A DNA stretch of 64,000 nucleotides from contig NZ_BAABDH010000018.1 of the NCBI RefSeq assembly GCF_039539525.1, positions 1-64,000 of the forward strand, in the 5' to 3' direction. Of this stretch, positions 49,778 through 59,060 are shown piece by piece (positions within the stretch are counted from its first letter, which is position 1; each line of letters starts with the position of its first letter). The notes below the pieces were generated by a model. The model saw nothing but the letters and a program-made list of their open reading frames with translations, was not told the DNA's origin and did not search any database. A program made the position numbers and the translations under genes. The stretch comes from Hymenobacter algoricola (GTDB lineage Bacteria > Bacteroidota > Bacteroidia > Cytophagales > Hymenobacteraceae).

Positions 49778-51136
49778 ATGTCTACTACCGCCGAAACCAG
49801 CCTGGCGCTGGCCCACCCGCCGCTGCCGGCCACCCCGGCGGCCGAAAAGCTGACTCTGGCCACCGTGGCCCTGGGGCTGCTGGCTTTGCTGGCCGCCGCC
49901 GCCGATGCCGACGCCTACCGGGCCCGGCTGAGCATGTACCTGGCCCTGGCCCTGCTCAGCGCCGGCACGCTGGCCTGGGCCGCGCTGAAGTTTGGCCAAA
50001 AGCCGGCCGGGGTGCAGCAAAACAACCTCTGGCTGCGCGCCAGCACCAGCCGCGGCGCCGTGGCCTGGGTGCTGGGCCTGGTGCTGACGGGCTTTTACGT
50101 GCTGCTCTACTGGTGGCCCAAGTACCTGGAAAACCTGATTCGCACCCTCGACCCGTTCAGCCAGGCGCTGCGGGGCCGGGCCGCCGACCAGTGGTTTCTC
50201 TACGGCACCTTCTACACCCTGGCCGTGCTGCTGATGGGCGGCCGGGCCCTCTACAAGTACCGCCACTCCCGCTACCAGCTGATCCGGACGGGCTCGGTGA
50301 TGTTCTTCCAGCTGGGCTTCGGCTTTCTCATCCCCGGGCTGCTGCTGCTGTTTCAGCAGCCCGAGTTCTACTTCTCCTACTTCTGGCCCCTGAAGTACGA
50401 CTATCTGTTTCCGGGCACCGTGAGCTACCTGATCAAGGACGGACAGGCGCTGGGCGTGTTCATGGTGTTCTGGGGCGCGGTGCTGTCGTTTCTGGCCACG
50501 CCGGTGCTCACCTACTTCTACGGCAAGCGCTGGTACTGCTCCTGGGTGTGCGGCTGCGGGGGCCTGGCCGAAACCGCCGGCGACCCGTACCGGCAGCTGG
50601 CCGACAAAAGCCGCGCCGCCTGGCGCTGGGAGGTCCGGATCATCTACGCGGTGCTGGGCTTCATCATCCTGGTCACGACCCTGCTGTGGGCGGCGTCCTC
50701 GGGCGCGGTGCCCGCGCTGCAGCCGGTGGCCGAGGGGCTGAGCAAATCCTACGGCTTCGTGATTGGCGCGGTGTTTTCGGGCGTGATTGGGGTGGGCTTC
50801 TACCCTATTATGGGGGCGCGGGTGTGGTGCCGGTTCGGCTGCCCGATGGCCGCCTACCTGGGGCTGCTGCAAAAGCACTTTTCCCGCTTCCGCATCAGCA
50901 CCAACGGCGCCCAGTGCATCAGCTGCGGCAACTGCTCCAACGTCTGCGAGATGGGCATCGACGTGCAGCAGTACGCCCAGCGCGGGGAGCCCATCATCCG
51001 GGCCTCCTGCGTGGGCTGCGGGATGTGCTCCACGGCCTGCCCCCGGGGCGTGCTCAACCTGGAAAACGGCCCCCGCGAAGGCCGCTACCAGGCTTCGCCG
51101 CTAATTCATTCCGATTCGCTGCGGATTCTGAGCTAG
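49778..51136 (+). CDS. Membrane 4Fe-4S ferredoxin protein (NapH/CcoG-like)
   Basis: A 452-residue protein with about six membrane helices and several iron-sulfur sites. WYCSWVCGCGGLAET (near 255) and VWCRFGCPMAAYLGLL (near 350) are the membrane-face cysteines seen in NapH, NosR and CcoG relatives. The C-terminal domain carries two clusters, CISCGNCSNVCEMG and CVGCGMCSTACPRG. It should move electrons between the cytosolic flavoprotein and an acceptor at or across the membrane. The start at 49778 (MSTTAETSLAL) is preferred over a longer frame from 49748. Confidence 0.87.
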   Translation: MSTTAETSLALAHPPLPATPAAEKLTLATVALGLLALLAAAADADAYRARLSMYLALALLSAGTLAWAALKFGQKPAGVQQNNLWLRASTSRGAVAWVLGLVLTGFYVLLYWWPKYLENLIRTLDPFSQALRGRAADQWFLYGTFYTLAVLLMGGRALYKYRHSRYQLIRTGSVMFFQLGFGFLIPGLLLLFQQPEFYFSYFWPLKYDYLFPGTVSYLIKDGQALGVFMVFWGAVLSFLATPVLTYFYGKRWYCSWVCGCGGLAETAGDPYRQLADKSRAAWRWEVRIIYAVLGFIILVTTLLWAASSGAVPALQPVAEGLSKSYGFVIGAVFSGVIGVGFYPIMGARVWCRFGCPMAAYLGLLQKHFSRFRISTNGAQCISCGNCSNVCEMGIDVQQYAQRGEPIIRASCVGCGMCSTACPRGVLNLENGPREGRYQASPLIHSDSLRILS

Positions 51137-51151
51137 CGCTCCGGCGCCACG

Positions 51152-51718
51152 CTACCGACCGGCTTGCTCCCGTAGCTTCAGGTGCAGCTCAATCATCCGC
51201 GTGTCTTCGTCGCTCCAGATGAAGCTTCGGATGTTGTCCACCCGAATAGCTGTTGTTCCGTCAGGCTCGCCAAATTCGGTGTAGCACTCCAGCAGGAGCT
51301 CTTCCTCCGTAGCCTGCCGCACGTAGCCATACAGGTCGGGTCCTACCTGAGAAGTCAGATACACCAGTTGCCGGGCCTGCAGCGCGCGGGAGAGCAGCAG
51401 GGGAACGGTTAGGTATTCCTGCTCCATAAAGGCTGGGGATTTCAGCCCGGCGTACACCTTGTCGAGATTGTTCTCTTTGAGCTCGATGTTTCGGATGTAC
51501 CGGTCATCGAAATCAAGCTGAAAAATGTCCTGCATATTGAAGGACTGAATTCCGGTTTGCATCCCATCCCGGTTGATGACGCGCAGCATCAGCAGCTCGT
51601 CACTGTAGCTGATGACGTAGCCCACGGAAAATCTTCCCTCCGCTTGGGAGGTGCGTACGCCTAAAAGGCGTTTTTCACTTTGGGCGCGTTTCAGGATTTC
51701 GGCGAACAAACCAGGCAT
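51152..51718 (-). CDS. Protein with two Sm-like repeats
   Basis: A 188-residue cytosolic protein of unknown family. Two halves share one plan: GYVISYSDELLMLRVIN with DIFQLDFDDRYIRNIELK (about 29-82), and GYVRQATEEELLLECYTE with NIRSFIWSDEDTRMIELHLK (about 128-183). Each is a short barrel-like strand series that looks like an Sm/Hfq-type or similar SH3-like fold. An RNA-binding or protein-tethering role is possible, but no function is known to me. It converges with the electron-transfer operon, only 15 nt from its last stop. Confidence 0.72.
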   Translation of the reverse strand: MPGLFAEILKRAQSEKRLLGVRTSQAEGRFSVGYVISYSDELLMLRVINRDGMQTGIQSFNMQDIFQLDFDDRYIRNIELKENNLDKVYAGLKSPAFMEQEYLTVPLLLSRALQARQLVYLTSQVGPDLYGYVRQATEEELLLECYTEFGEPDGTTAIRVDNIRSFIWSDEDTRMIELHLKLREQAGR

Positions 51719-51836
51719 AGCGGGATTGGTAAAGCGGTGGGGAATACGAAGAAAGACAAGTTACGGCTTCGTTGAAGCCCCGATTATACCACATTCTTGC
51801 CGTCGGCACTCTGGGCAAGCACGGTCAGGACCCCTA

Positions 51837-52826
51837 CTACAGAAAAGCCCGCAAGGCCTGATGAAACTGCGCTGGGGCTTCCAGATGGGGAATGTGGCCC
51901 ACGCCGGGCAGCTCTACCAGCTTGGCGCCCTTGATCTGGGCGGCGGTGCGGCGGCCCAGGGCCGGGTACTGGCCCATGGAAGCCAGCACCTTCGGGTCCT
52001 TGATCAGCCCTCTGCCCACCACCGTGCGGTCCTGCTGGCCGATGATAAGCAGCGTGGGCACCTTAAGCTGGCCAAACTCGTAGCTCACGGGCTGCTGGTA
52101 GATCATGTCGAAGGTCAGGGCATTGGCGCGGGCCACTTGCGCGAAGTCGGGGCTGCGGGTCTGGGCGGCCAGGGGCAGCAGCCACTGGTCGTGGGCGGCG
52201 GGGTAGCCGCCCGGGTAGTAGGTAGCGTGGTACTTCCGGATGCTGGCCTCGGTGCTCCTGCGCTCCGTGGCCTCGGCCTGGTCTACGCTCTGAAACGGCA
52301 CGCCCACCCGGTAGTCCTCCAGCCCGATGGGGTCTTCGAGCACCAGCTTCTCCGTCATTTCCGGGTACAGGAGCGCAAAGCGCGTGGCCAGCATGCCGCC
52401 CATGCTGTGCCCCACGATGACGGCCTTTTTCACGCCCAGCGTATCGAGCAGGCGCCGGGTGTTCTGGGCCAGCTGGTGAAAGGAGTAGTGCACATCGGCC
52501 TTGTCGGACTTGCCGAAGCCGAGCTGGTCGGGTACCACCACCCGGAAGCCGGCGGCGGCAAGGGTCCTTATCGTTTCGTGCCAGTAGGCCCCGAAGAAGT
52601 TTTTGCCGTGCAGCAGCACCACGGTGCGGCCGTTGGCTTTGGCCGCGGCCGGCACGTCCATGTAGGCCATGCGCAGGTTCTGCCCTTCCAGCTTCAGGGG
52701 CAGCACCTGCACCGGGAACGGGTAGGCGTAGCCATCGAGCGTGGCGTTGAGCGGATTGGGCTGGGCCGCGCCCGCTAAGGCCGTCAACCATAACGCGAAC
52801 AGGGGGAGCAGCAGAAAACGAGGCAT
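51837..52826 (-). CDS. Secreted alpha/beta hydrolase
   Basis: A 329-residue hydrolase with a signal peptide (MPRFLLLPLFALWLTALAGA). The oxyanion segment VVLLHGKNFFG, the nucleophile elbow GHSMGGM (Ser near 150) and the late GVGHIPH (His near 305) are present; an Asp in LLIIGQQDRTV completes the triad. It belongs to the broad epoxide hydrolase/esterase-like group acting outside the cytosol. The substrate is not evident. The ATG at 52826 is chosen over 52862 because it opens the signal peptide. Confidence 0.87.
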   Translation of the reverse strand: MPRFLLLPLFALWLTALAGAAQPNPLNATLDGYAYPFPVQVLPLKLEGQNLRMAYMDVPAAAKANGRTVVLLHGKNFFGAYWHETIRTLAAAGFRVVVPDQLGFGKSDKADVHYSFHQLAQNTRRLLDTLGVKKAVIVGHSMGGMLATRFALLYPEMTEKLVLEDPIGLEDYRVGVPFQSVDQAEATERRSTEASIRKYHATYYPGGYPAAHDQWLLPLAAQTRSPDFAQVARANALTFDMIYQQPVSYEFGQLKVPTLLIIGQQDRTVVGRGLIKDPKVLASMGQYPALGRRTAAQIKGAKLVELPGVGHIPHLEAPAQFHQALRAFL

Positions 52827-52943
52827 CACGAGGAAAGTAGGGAGCCCGGCTACTACGCGCAAACGCCTTGTCCGGCCCGAACCAGCGCGCTAAAAAGCGG
52901 AGTGCCAGCTATAAGACAGTCGTTGGTCGGCGCCGGCAGTGAA

Positions 52944-53660
52944 TCAGCGGCCGGAGGAATTCGCTTCAGCCAGAAAATGGGTCAGAGTGCTCCGCACTTC
53001 CTGCAACCGGCTCTGGATGCTGGGCAAATCCTGGGGGCTGGCGGAAACGGTGCCGGTGCGCGTGGTCAGGTAGCGGACAAACGCCGCGTGGTCGTGCAGC
53101 AGCGATTCCAGCTGTTGCTGAGCGGCCTGCCAGTCGGCAGTGCGGCCCTGGTGCAGATAGTCCGCGCGCAGCTGGATGGTCAGGCTCACCAGCTCCGCCA
53201 GATACGAAAGCAACTCCTCTTCTTCCGGCGCAATGGTGCGCGGGTCCCGGCCAATGACGCAGATGGAGCCAATATTCTCGCCGTCGGGCATCCGCAGCGA
53301 GGCGCCCGCATAGAAGCGCATTCCGGCCGACTGGGCTACGTACGGGTTCACCAACCCGCAGCCTTCCTCCGACAAGTCGCTGTACGTCAGCACCTGGTTT
53401 TGCAGAATGGCCGCCGAGCACAGGCTCTCCGTGCGCTCCACCCGCTCCAGGCCGGGCAGCCCGGTGTTGGCCTTAAAGAACACCTGCCCCTCATCGACCA
53501 AAGAAATAAGCGAGACGGGCAGGTTAAATAACTGGGCCGCCAAGGCTACAAACTCATCGAAGATCGGTTCAGGGGTGGTATTGAGGATCTGGAAATTATG
53601 CAGACTGCGTACCCGGCTGGCATCGTCGGCGGGAATCAGATTGTCGGGCAGGTTCGTCAT
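52944..53660 (-). CDS. GAF-domain sensory protein
   Basis: A 238-residue cytosolic protein with one GAF domain (about 25-165; FDEFVALAAQLFNLPVSLIS and the closing EEEELLSYLAELVSLTIQLR), followed by a coiled segment. In Bacteroidota such short GAF proteins sense small ligands or light, often together with histidine kinases. There is no kinase, cyclase or PAS domain here, so it may be a stand-alone regulator. A promoter box (53713-53720) lies 52 nt before the ATG. Confidence 0.87.
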   Translation of the reverse strand: MTNLPDNLIPADDASRVRSLHNFQILNTTPEPIFDEFVALAAQLFNLPVSLISLVDEGQVFFKANTGLPGLERVERTESLCSAAILQNQVLTYSDLSEEGCGLVNPYVAQSAGMRFYAGASLRMPDGENIGSICVIGRDPRTIAPEEEELLSYLAELVSLTIQLRADYLHQGRTADWQAAQQQLESLLHDHAAFVRYLTTRTGTVSASPQDLPSIQSRLQEVRSTLTHFLAEANSSGR

Positions 53661-53712
53661 ACTAGTAACTCAAGACACAACTGGTTTGGGGTGGACGGGG
53701 CGTAGAGGTCCA

Positions 53713-53720
53713 CAAAAATA
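53713..53720 (-). promoter_or_regulatory. Predicted -7 box for the GAF protein
   Basis: TATTTTTG on the minus strand, 52 nt before the ATG at 53660. Confidence 0.5.
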
Positions 53721-53805
53721 GCCTTTAATTGGGCGAACAGGCTCACCCTGAGCCCGCGGCCGGCGCAACCCGGCCCACCGGCGGCCCGGCCGGACCAGCG
53801 GGCCA

Positions 53806-54276
53806 CTACCCGCCGGCCTTCTCCGCCAGGCCCTGCAAAATCTTCTTGGCGTTGCTCACGTGGTCGGCGGCGCCGCTCAGCGAGTTGAAGATGTAGCGAA
53901 TAACGCCGTGCTGGTCAATGACGAACGTGACGCGGCCGGGCAGCAGGCCCAGCAGGGCGCGGGGCACTTCGTAGAGCTTGCGCACCTGGCCGCCCTCGTC
54001 GGCCAGCAGCTCAAACGGCAGCTGGTGCTTCCGGCTAAATTTCTGGTGGGAAGCGGCGCTGTCGGAGCTGATGCCGACCACTTCGGCGCCCAGCTCCTGA
54101 AAGTCCTGGTACTGGTCGCGGAACGAGCAGGCTTCGGCGGTGCAGCCGGGCGTATCGTCCTTGGGGTAGAAATACAGCACCAGGCTGCGCTGGCCGCGCA
54201 GCCCGGCCAGGCGGAAAGCGGCGCCGGAAGTGGTGGGCAGCGTGAAGTCGGGGGCCTGGTCGCCTACGTTGAGCAT
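53806..54276 (-). CDS. bcp: Thioredoxin-dependent thiol peroxidase (Bcp)
   Basis: A 156-residue atypical peroxiredoxin. The peroxidatic and resolving cysteines are Cys45 and Cys50 in DDTPGCTAEAC, the signature of the Bcp/PrxQ group; GDQAPDFTLP begins the fold. It removes peroxides with electrons from thioredoxin in the cytosol. The frame is open to 54492, but that part has no similarity, so the ATG at 54276 is used. It is divergent from a glycosyltransferase gene. Confidence 0.93.
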   Translation of the reverse strand: MLNVGDQAPDFTLPTTSGAAFRLAGLRGQRSLVLYFYPKDDTPGCTAEACSFRDQYQDFQELGAEVVGISSDSAASHQKFSRKHQLPFELLADEGGQVRKLYEVPRALLGLLPGRVTFVIDQHGVIRYIFNSLSGAADHVSNAKKILQGLAEKAGG

Positions 54277-54448
54277 GGGGTCGGGGAATAGAAAGAAGGA
54301 GGAGTTTGGTAGCGGCAAAACGGTTTGGCCGCCCGAAGGTTTACGCGGCGTAACGATTCTGCCGTCTCCCCGCTGCATCTTTGTGCCCGCGGGTCGGGGT
54401 GCTTTGACGCACCACAATCCGTTTTTCCGGCCTTCTCGTTTGTTCCGC

Positions 54449-55162
54449 ATGCCTCCCCCCCTGCCCGCCGCCCCGCTTATCGACGTCATCATTCCAGCCT
54501 ACAACGAAGAGCAGTCCATCGGGCGCGTGCTGGCCGAAATTCCGGCCGGCCTAGTGCGGGAAGTGCTGGTCGTCGACAATAACTCCCGCGACCAGACCGG
54601 GGCCGTAGCCCGGGCCGCCGGGGCCACGGTGCTACGCGAAGACCGGCCCGGCTACGGCTACGCCTGCCTGGCGGGCATGGCCCACTGCTTTGCCCGCCCC
54701 GCCGCCGAGCAGCCCGCCATCATCGTGTTTCTCGACGGCGACTACTCCGACTACCCCGAGGAGATGCCCGCGCTGCTGGCCCCCATCCTGCGCGGCGAGG
54801 CCGACCTGGTTATCGGCTCCCGGGCCCTGGGCGAGCGGGAAAGCGGCGCCATGCTGCCCCAGCAGATTTTCGGCAACTGGCTGGCGACTTCCCTCATGCG
54901 CCTGTTCTACGGGGCGCGCTTCACCGACCTGGGGCCGTTTCGGGCCATCCGCACCGAGGCCCTGCAGCAGATCGGCATGCAGGACCAGACTTACGGCTGG
55001 ACGGTGGAAATGCAGCTCAAGGCCGCCAAGCTCCGGCTGCGCAGCCAGGAAGTGCCCGTGCGCTACCGCCGCCGCATCGGCGTGTCGAAGGTGTCGGGCA
55101 CGGTGAAGGGCACGCTGGGGGCGGGCTACAAGATTCTATGGACGATTTTTAAGTACTTGTAA
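54449..55162 (+). CDS. Family 2 glycosyltransferase (DPM1/UppP-sugar type)
   Basis: A 237-residue soluble GT-A enzyme. IDVIIPAYNEEQSIGRVLAE begins the fold, VLVVDNNSRDQTG follows, and FLDGDYSDYPEEM holds the metal-binding DGD motif. The length matches polyprenyl-phosphate glucosyl- and mannosyltransferases, which load a sugar onto a lipid carrier. It is the first of three co-directional glycosyltransferase genes (54.4-58.1 kb). The ATG at 54449 is the start that gives the usual N-terminus. Confidence 0.91.
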   Translation: MPPPLPAAPLIDVIIPAYNEEQSIGRVLAEIPAGLVREVLVVDNNSRDQTGAVARAAGATVLREDRPGYGYACLAGMAHCFARPAAEQPAIIVFLDGDYSDYPEEMPALLAPILRGEADLVIGSRALGERESGAMLPQQIFGNWLATSLMRLFYGARFTDLGPFRAIRTEALQQIGMQDQTYGWTVEMQLKAAKLRLRSQEVPVRYRRRIGVSKVSGTVKGTLGAGYKILWTIFKYL

Positions 55163-55286
55163 ACCGCGTCCGCCGGGTCGTACTGCCCGCGGCCCGCCGT
55201 ACTTTTACGCGCCGGCCCGGTCCGGGCCATTTTGCTTTTCCAGCTCCGGCTGGCCTTACCCCCTTCCGCATGCCCCCTCTCCGCTG

Positions 55287-56756
55287 ATGCACGAACTGGA
55301 AATTGCGCTTCTGGTTCTTTATGGCCTGTGTCTCACGTTTATCCTGGGCTTCAGCCTCGCCCAGCTCCACCTGACGCGCCTGGCCCGCCGGGCCTACCGC
55401 CAGCTGCCCCCGCCCGCCCCGGCGGTGCCGGCGGCCTGGCCGCGCGTGACGGTGCAGCTGCCCATCTACAACGAGCTGTACGTGGTGGAGCGCGTCATCG
55501 ACGCCATTGCCGCCCTCGACTACCCCGCCGACCGCCTCCACATCCAGGTGCTCGACGACTCGACTGATGACACCGTGGCCCTGGCCGCCGCCCGCGTGGC
55601 CTACCACCGCGCCCGGGGCCGGCGCATCGACCATGTGCGCCGCCCCAGCCGGGAAGGCTTCAAGGCCGGGGCCCTGGCCTACGGCCTGCTGGCCACCGAC
55701 GGCGAGCTGGTGGCCATCTTCGACGCCGACTTCGTGCCCGAGCCCGACTTTCTGCGCCGGACCGTGCCCTACTTCCACGAGCCGGCCGTGGGCGTGGTCC
55801 AGACCCGCTGGACCCACCTCAACGAGGACGACTCGCTGCTCACCCGCCTGCAGGCCTTTGGGCTGAATGCCCACTTCCTGGTCGAGCAGGTGGGCCGCAG
55901 CACGGGCGGGCACTTCATCAACTTCAACGGCACCGGGGGCGTATGGCGGCGCACCTGCATCGACGACGCCGGCGGCTGGCACGCCGACACGCTCACCGAA
56001 GACCTCGACCTGAGCTACCGCGCCCAGCTGCGGGGCTGGCGCTTCGTGTACCTGCCCCGGGTGGCCGCCCCCGCCGAGCTGCCGGCCGCCATGGACGCGC
56101 TCCGCTCCCAGCAGTTTCGCTGGAACAAGGGCGGGGCTGAAACGGCGCGCAAGCACCTGGGCCAGGTTTTCCGCTCCGACGCCACGGCGGGCACCAAGCT
56201 GCACGCCACGTTTCACCTGCTCAACAGCACCGTGTTCATGGCCATTCTGCTGATGGCGCTGCTGAGCGTGCCCCTGCTCTTTGCCCGGGAGCATCTGCCG
56301 GAGCTGCGGCTCGTGTTTCAGCTGGCCTCGGTGTTTTTGCTGACGCTGGCCCCGCTGGTGTACTACTACTTCACCGCCTGGCGGCTGGCTACGCCCGCCG
56401 CCTCCTGGCTGGGCTTCGTGCCGAAGTTTGTGCTGTTTCTGGCCATGTCGATGGGCCTCTCCCTGCACAACACGCTGGCCGTGCTCGGCGGCCTGGCGGG
56501 CCGCAAGACCGCCTTCATCCGCACGCCGAAGCTGGGGCTGCGGCCGCCGCCGAGCCACTGGCGGCAGCGCTACCGCACCGGCCGCCCGGATGTGCGCACG
56601 GTGCTGGAAGGCGTGCTCACGCTGTACTTCCTGTTCGGGCTCGGGGCCGGGGTCTACCTGGGCAACCTGGGGCTGCTGCCGTTTCACCTGCTGCTGGTCA
56701 CGGGCTTCGGGCTGGTGTTTTACTACTCGGTGCGCCACAACCGCCGCGCGGCATGA
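55287..56756 (+). CDS. Processive family 2 glycosyltransferase with membrane domain
   Basis: A 489-residue inner-membrane enzyme of the cellulose synthase/ceramide glucosyltransferase-like group. One N-terminal helix, then a GT-A domain with VLDDSTDDT (about 89-97), IFDADFVPEPDF and TEDLDLSYR; the QxxRW motif appears as QQFRWNKGG (about 276). Four or so C-terminal helices follow. It likely makes a lipid-linked sugar or short glycan at the cytosolic face. Its stop overlaps the next start by 4 nt (ATGA), so translation is coupled. Confidence 0.92.
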   Translation: MHELEIALLVLYGLCLTFILGFSLAQLHLTRLARRAYRQLPPPAPAVPAAWPRVTVQLPIYNELYVVERVIDAIAALDYPADRLHIQVLDDSTDDTVALAAARVAYHRARGRRIDHVRRPSREGFKAGALAYGLLATDGELVAIFDADFVPEPDFLRRTVPYFHEPAVGVVQTRWTHLNEDDSLLTRLQAFGLNAHFLVEQVGRSTGGHFINFNGTGGVWRRTCIDDAGGWHADTLTEDLDLSYRAQLRGWRFVYLPRVAAPAELPAAMDALRSQQFRWNKGGAETARKHLGQVFRSDATAGTKLHATFHLLNSTVFMAILLMALLSVPLLFAREHLPELRLVFQLASVFLLTLAPLVYYYFTAWRLATPAASWLGFVPKFVLFLAMSMGLSLHNTLAVLGGLAGRKTAFIRTPKLGLRPPPSHWRQRYRTGRPDVRTVLEGVLTLYFLFGLGAGVYLGNLGLLPFHLLLVTGFGLVFYYSVRHNRRAA

Positions 56757-58072
56757 GGGCGCCGGGGCCGGCGTGGGGGCAGGGCGCGGCCGTGCTGGGC
56801 AGCGGGGTGGCGTACGTGCTGCTGGCCTACGCCACCCCGCGCCCCGACTTCGGGTCGCTGCTGCTGCTGTTTGCTGCCGCTTTCGGCGGCTATGCCTGGC
56901 TGCTGTACCGGCCGCTGCCCCTGCGCTACGGGCTGCTGGCGGCCCTGCTGCTGCGGCTGCTCTGGCTGCCGGCCCTGCCCGCCCTCTCCGACGACTACCA
57001 CCGCTTCCGCTGGGACGGCGCCCTGGTGGTGGCGGGCCAGAGCCCGTACCGGTACCGCCCCGACGAGCTGCTGTCGGGCCGCCCCACCGCTGCTCCGGCC
57101 AGTATATACCCGTTGCTCAATTCGCCGCACTACTACTCGGTGTATCCGCCCGTGAGCCAGGCGGCATTTGGCCTGGCCAGTAAGCTGTTTCCCGGCAGCG
57201 CCCGGGGCTTTGTCATCGTGCTGCGCCTGCTGCTGCTGGCGGCCGAAGCGGCTACGGCCGCGCTGCTGGTGGCGCTGCTGCGTCATTTTGGCCAGCCGCC
57301 CCGGCAGGCATTCCTGTATCTGCTCAATCCGTTGGTTGTCGTGGAGCTGGCGGGCAACCTGCACTTCGAGGCGCTTTCCACCTGCGGGCTGCTGGCCGCC
57401 ATCTGGGCCCTGACGCAGGGGCGCCGGACGCTTTCGGCCGGGGCCCTGGCGGTGAGTGTGGCCGCCAAGCTGCTGCCCCTGCTGCTGCTGCCGCTGCTGC
57501 TGCGCCGGCTGGGGTGGCGCGCTTTCCTGGCCTACGCCAGCCTGCTGGCAATGGGGCTCATGGTGCTGTTCGGGCCGTTTCTGTCCCTGGAGCTGGTCCG
57601 CAACTTCAGCCGCAGCCTCGACCTGTACTTTCACAAGTTCGAGTTCAATGCCAGCCTCTACTACCTAATGCGGGCCGTGGGCTACTGGCGCACGGGCTAC
57701 AACGAAATTGCCCTCATCGGCACCCACCTGGGCCTGGTGGCCGTGGCGTGGGTGGCCGTGCTGGGCTGGCGCGAGCGGCAGCCCACGCTGCGCACCCTGC
57801 CCCTGGCCGCGCTGGCCGCGCTGACGGGCTACTACCTGCTGGCCACCACCGTGCACCCCTGGTACCTGACCCCGCTGGTGGCGCTGAGCGTATTCACCCG
57901 GTTCCGGTTTGCGCTGGTCTGGTCGGGCCTGGCAGTACTGTCGTATGCGGCGTACCGGAATTCCGGGTATGCCGAAAGCCTGACGCTGGTGGCGGCGGAG
58001 TACGTGGTGGTGCTGGCCGTGCTGGGCTGGGAGCTGGCGCACCGGCCCCTGGAATCACCCACCCGAGGGTAG
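56753..58072 (+). CDS. GT87/GT-C type membrane glycosyltransferase
   Basis: A 439-residue protein with about ten membrane helices. The first periplasmic loop contains LSDDYHRFRWDGALVVAGQS, in which the DD pair and following residues resemble the polyprenyl-phosphate sugar-binding site of GT-C enzymes. It starts inside the end of the previous gene. Together with the two GT2 genes it could form a pathway that loads a sugar on polyprenyl phosphate and transfers it outside. The acceptor is unknown. Confidence 0.85.
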   Translation: MRAPGPAWGQGAAVLGSGVAYVLLAYATPRPDFGSLLLLFAAAFGGYAWLLYRPLPLRYGLLAALLLRLLWLPALPALSDDYHRFRWDGALVVAGQSPYRYRPDELLSGRPTAAPASIYPLLNSPHYYSVYPPVSQAAFGLASKLFPGSARGFVIVLRLLLLAAEAATAALLVALLRHFGQPPRQAFLYLLNPLVVVELAGNLHFEALSTCGLLAAIWALTQGRRTLSAGALAVSVAAKLLPLLLLPLLLRRLGWRAFLAYASLLAMGLMVLFGPFLSLELVRNFSRSLDLYFHKFEFNASLYYLMRAVGYWRTGYNEIALIGTHLGLVAVAWVAVLGWRERQPTLRTLPLAALAALTGYYLLATTVHPWYLTPLVALSVFTRFRFALVWSGLAVLSYAAYRNSGYAESLTLVAAEYVVVLAVLGWELAHRPLESPTRG

Positions 58073-58107
58073 CGGGGCTGGCTGCGATTGTCGGGCACCC
58101 AGCCGGC

Positions 58108-59001
58108 TTAGTGGGTCCAGTAGGCGTAGCGCCGGTGCTTTTTGAGCCGCAGGCTGCGGCCGTCCCAGGTGGTTTGCCGCAGCAGAATGTTGGGGTATTC
58201 CCGGGCAAACCAGTACGCGTTTTCCTTCTGCGCATCCAGCTTCACGGTCACCAGCCAGGCGGCTTCGGCCGTGTCGGCGGGCCGCCCTTCGGCCACCATC
58301 ACCCGGGCCGCATAGTAGACCGGCGGGGTAACTTTACTGGTTTGCTGCAGGTCGCAGATGGTGGCGCTGAAGGCGGGGCGGGCCTCAAAGTTCAGCGCCC
58401 GGAGCGTGTAGGGCAGCGCATCTTCAAACAGAACATCGTGGCGCAGGCGGCGCTGGCCCACGCCCTGCCCATCCCAGTAGGAGTTGTAAGACTGCGCGTA
58501 GTGGCTGCCCTCGTCGGTGAGGGCTTTGAACGTGTTGCCGCACCATTCCTGCGACGAGGTGGTCAGCTTGTGCAGGGCCACGGGCTGGTCGCGGCGGAAA
58601 AACAGGGAGGTGAGCAGGTGGTACGGGTACTGCTCGGTCGGAATCCGGCCGAACTGGTTCACCTTCATAACCGGAAAGATGTCGGGCCGCTGGTAGTCGT
58701 CGGTCTTGACGTTGAACTGCCCATTGAACTCCTCCTTGACGGTTATCAGCGTGTACTCAAACCGGCGCTTTTTCTTGTAGATCTCCCGCTCTGCCTCATA
58801 GGTAGCTACTTCGGCCAGCCCATCTTCCCAAAGCTTGTGCATGGCCCACTGCTGGTTGAAGTTCGGCAGCAGGCGCTTCAGGGCCGCATCCGGGGCTACG
58901 GTTTTGGCGGGAGTAGCCTTTTTCTCCGCCTCTTCCGGGGTGCAGGCCGGCAGGCCGGCCGCCACGATGAGCAGGAAAAACAAGTGAAGGGACTGACGCA
59001 T
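58108..59001 (-). CDS. Lipoprotein of unknown function
   Basis: A 297-residue lipoprotein (signal FFLLIVAAGLPACTPEE). The mature part has conserved-looking segments such as LLTSLFFRRDQPVALHKLTT and SSQEWCGNTFKALTD. I recall similar proteins in other Bacteroidota but no established function. The ATG at 59001 gives the lipoprotein signal; a longer frame runs to 59049. It lies 35 nt from the convergent glycosyltransferase stop. Confidence 0.78.
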   Translation of the reverse strand: MRQSLHLFFLLIVAAGLPACTPEEAEKKATPAKTVAPDAALKRLLPNFNQQWAMHKLWEDGLAEVATYEAEREIYKKKRRFEYTLITVKEEFNGQFNVKTDDYQRPDIFPVMKVNQFGRIPTEQYPYHLLTSLFFRRDQPVALHKLTTSSQEWCGNTFKALTDEGSHYAQSYNSYWDGQGVGQRRLRHDVLFEDALPYTLRALNFEARPAFSATICDLQQTSKVTPPVYYAARVMVAEGRPADTAEAAWLVTVKLDAQKENAYWFAREYPNILLRQTTWDGRSLRLKKHRRYAYWTH

Positions 59002-59060
59002 ACGCACGAAAACAACTGAATAATGGCGTACAGTACGGACGCGGGCCAACGGTGTTTTTC

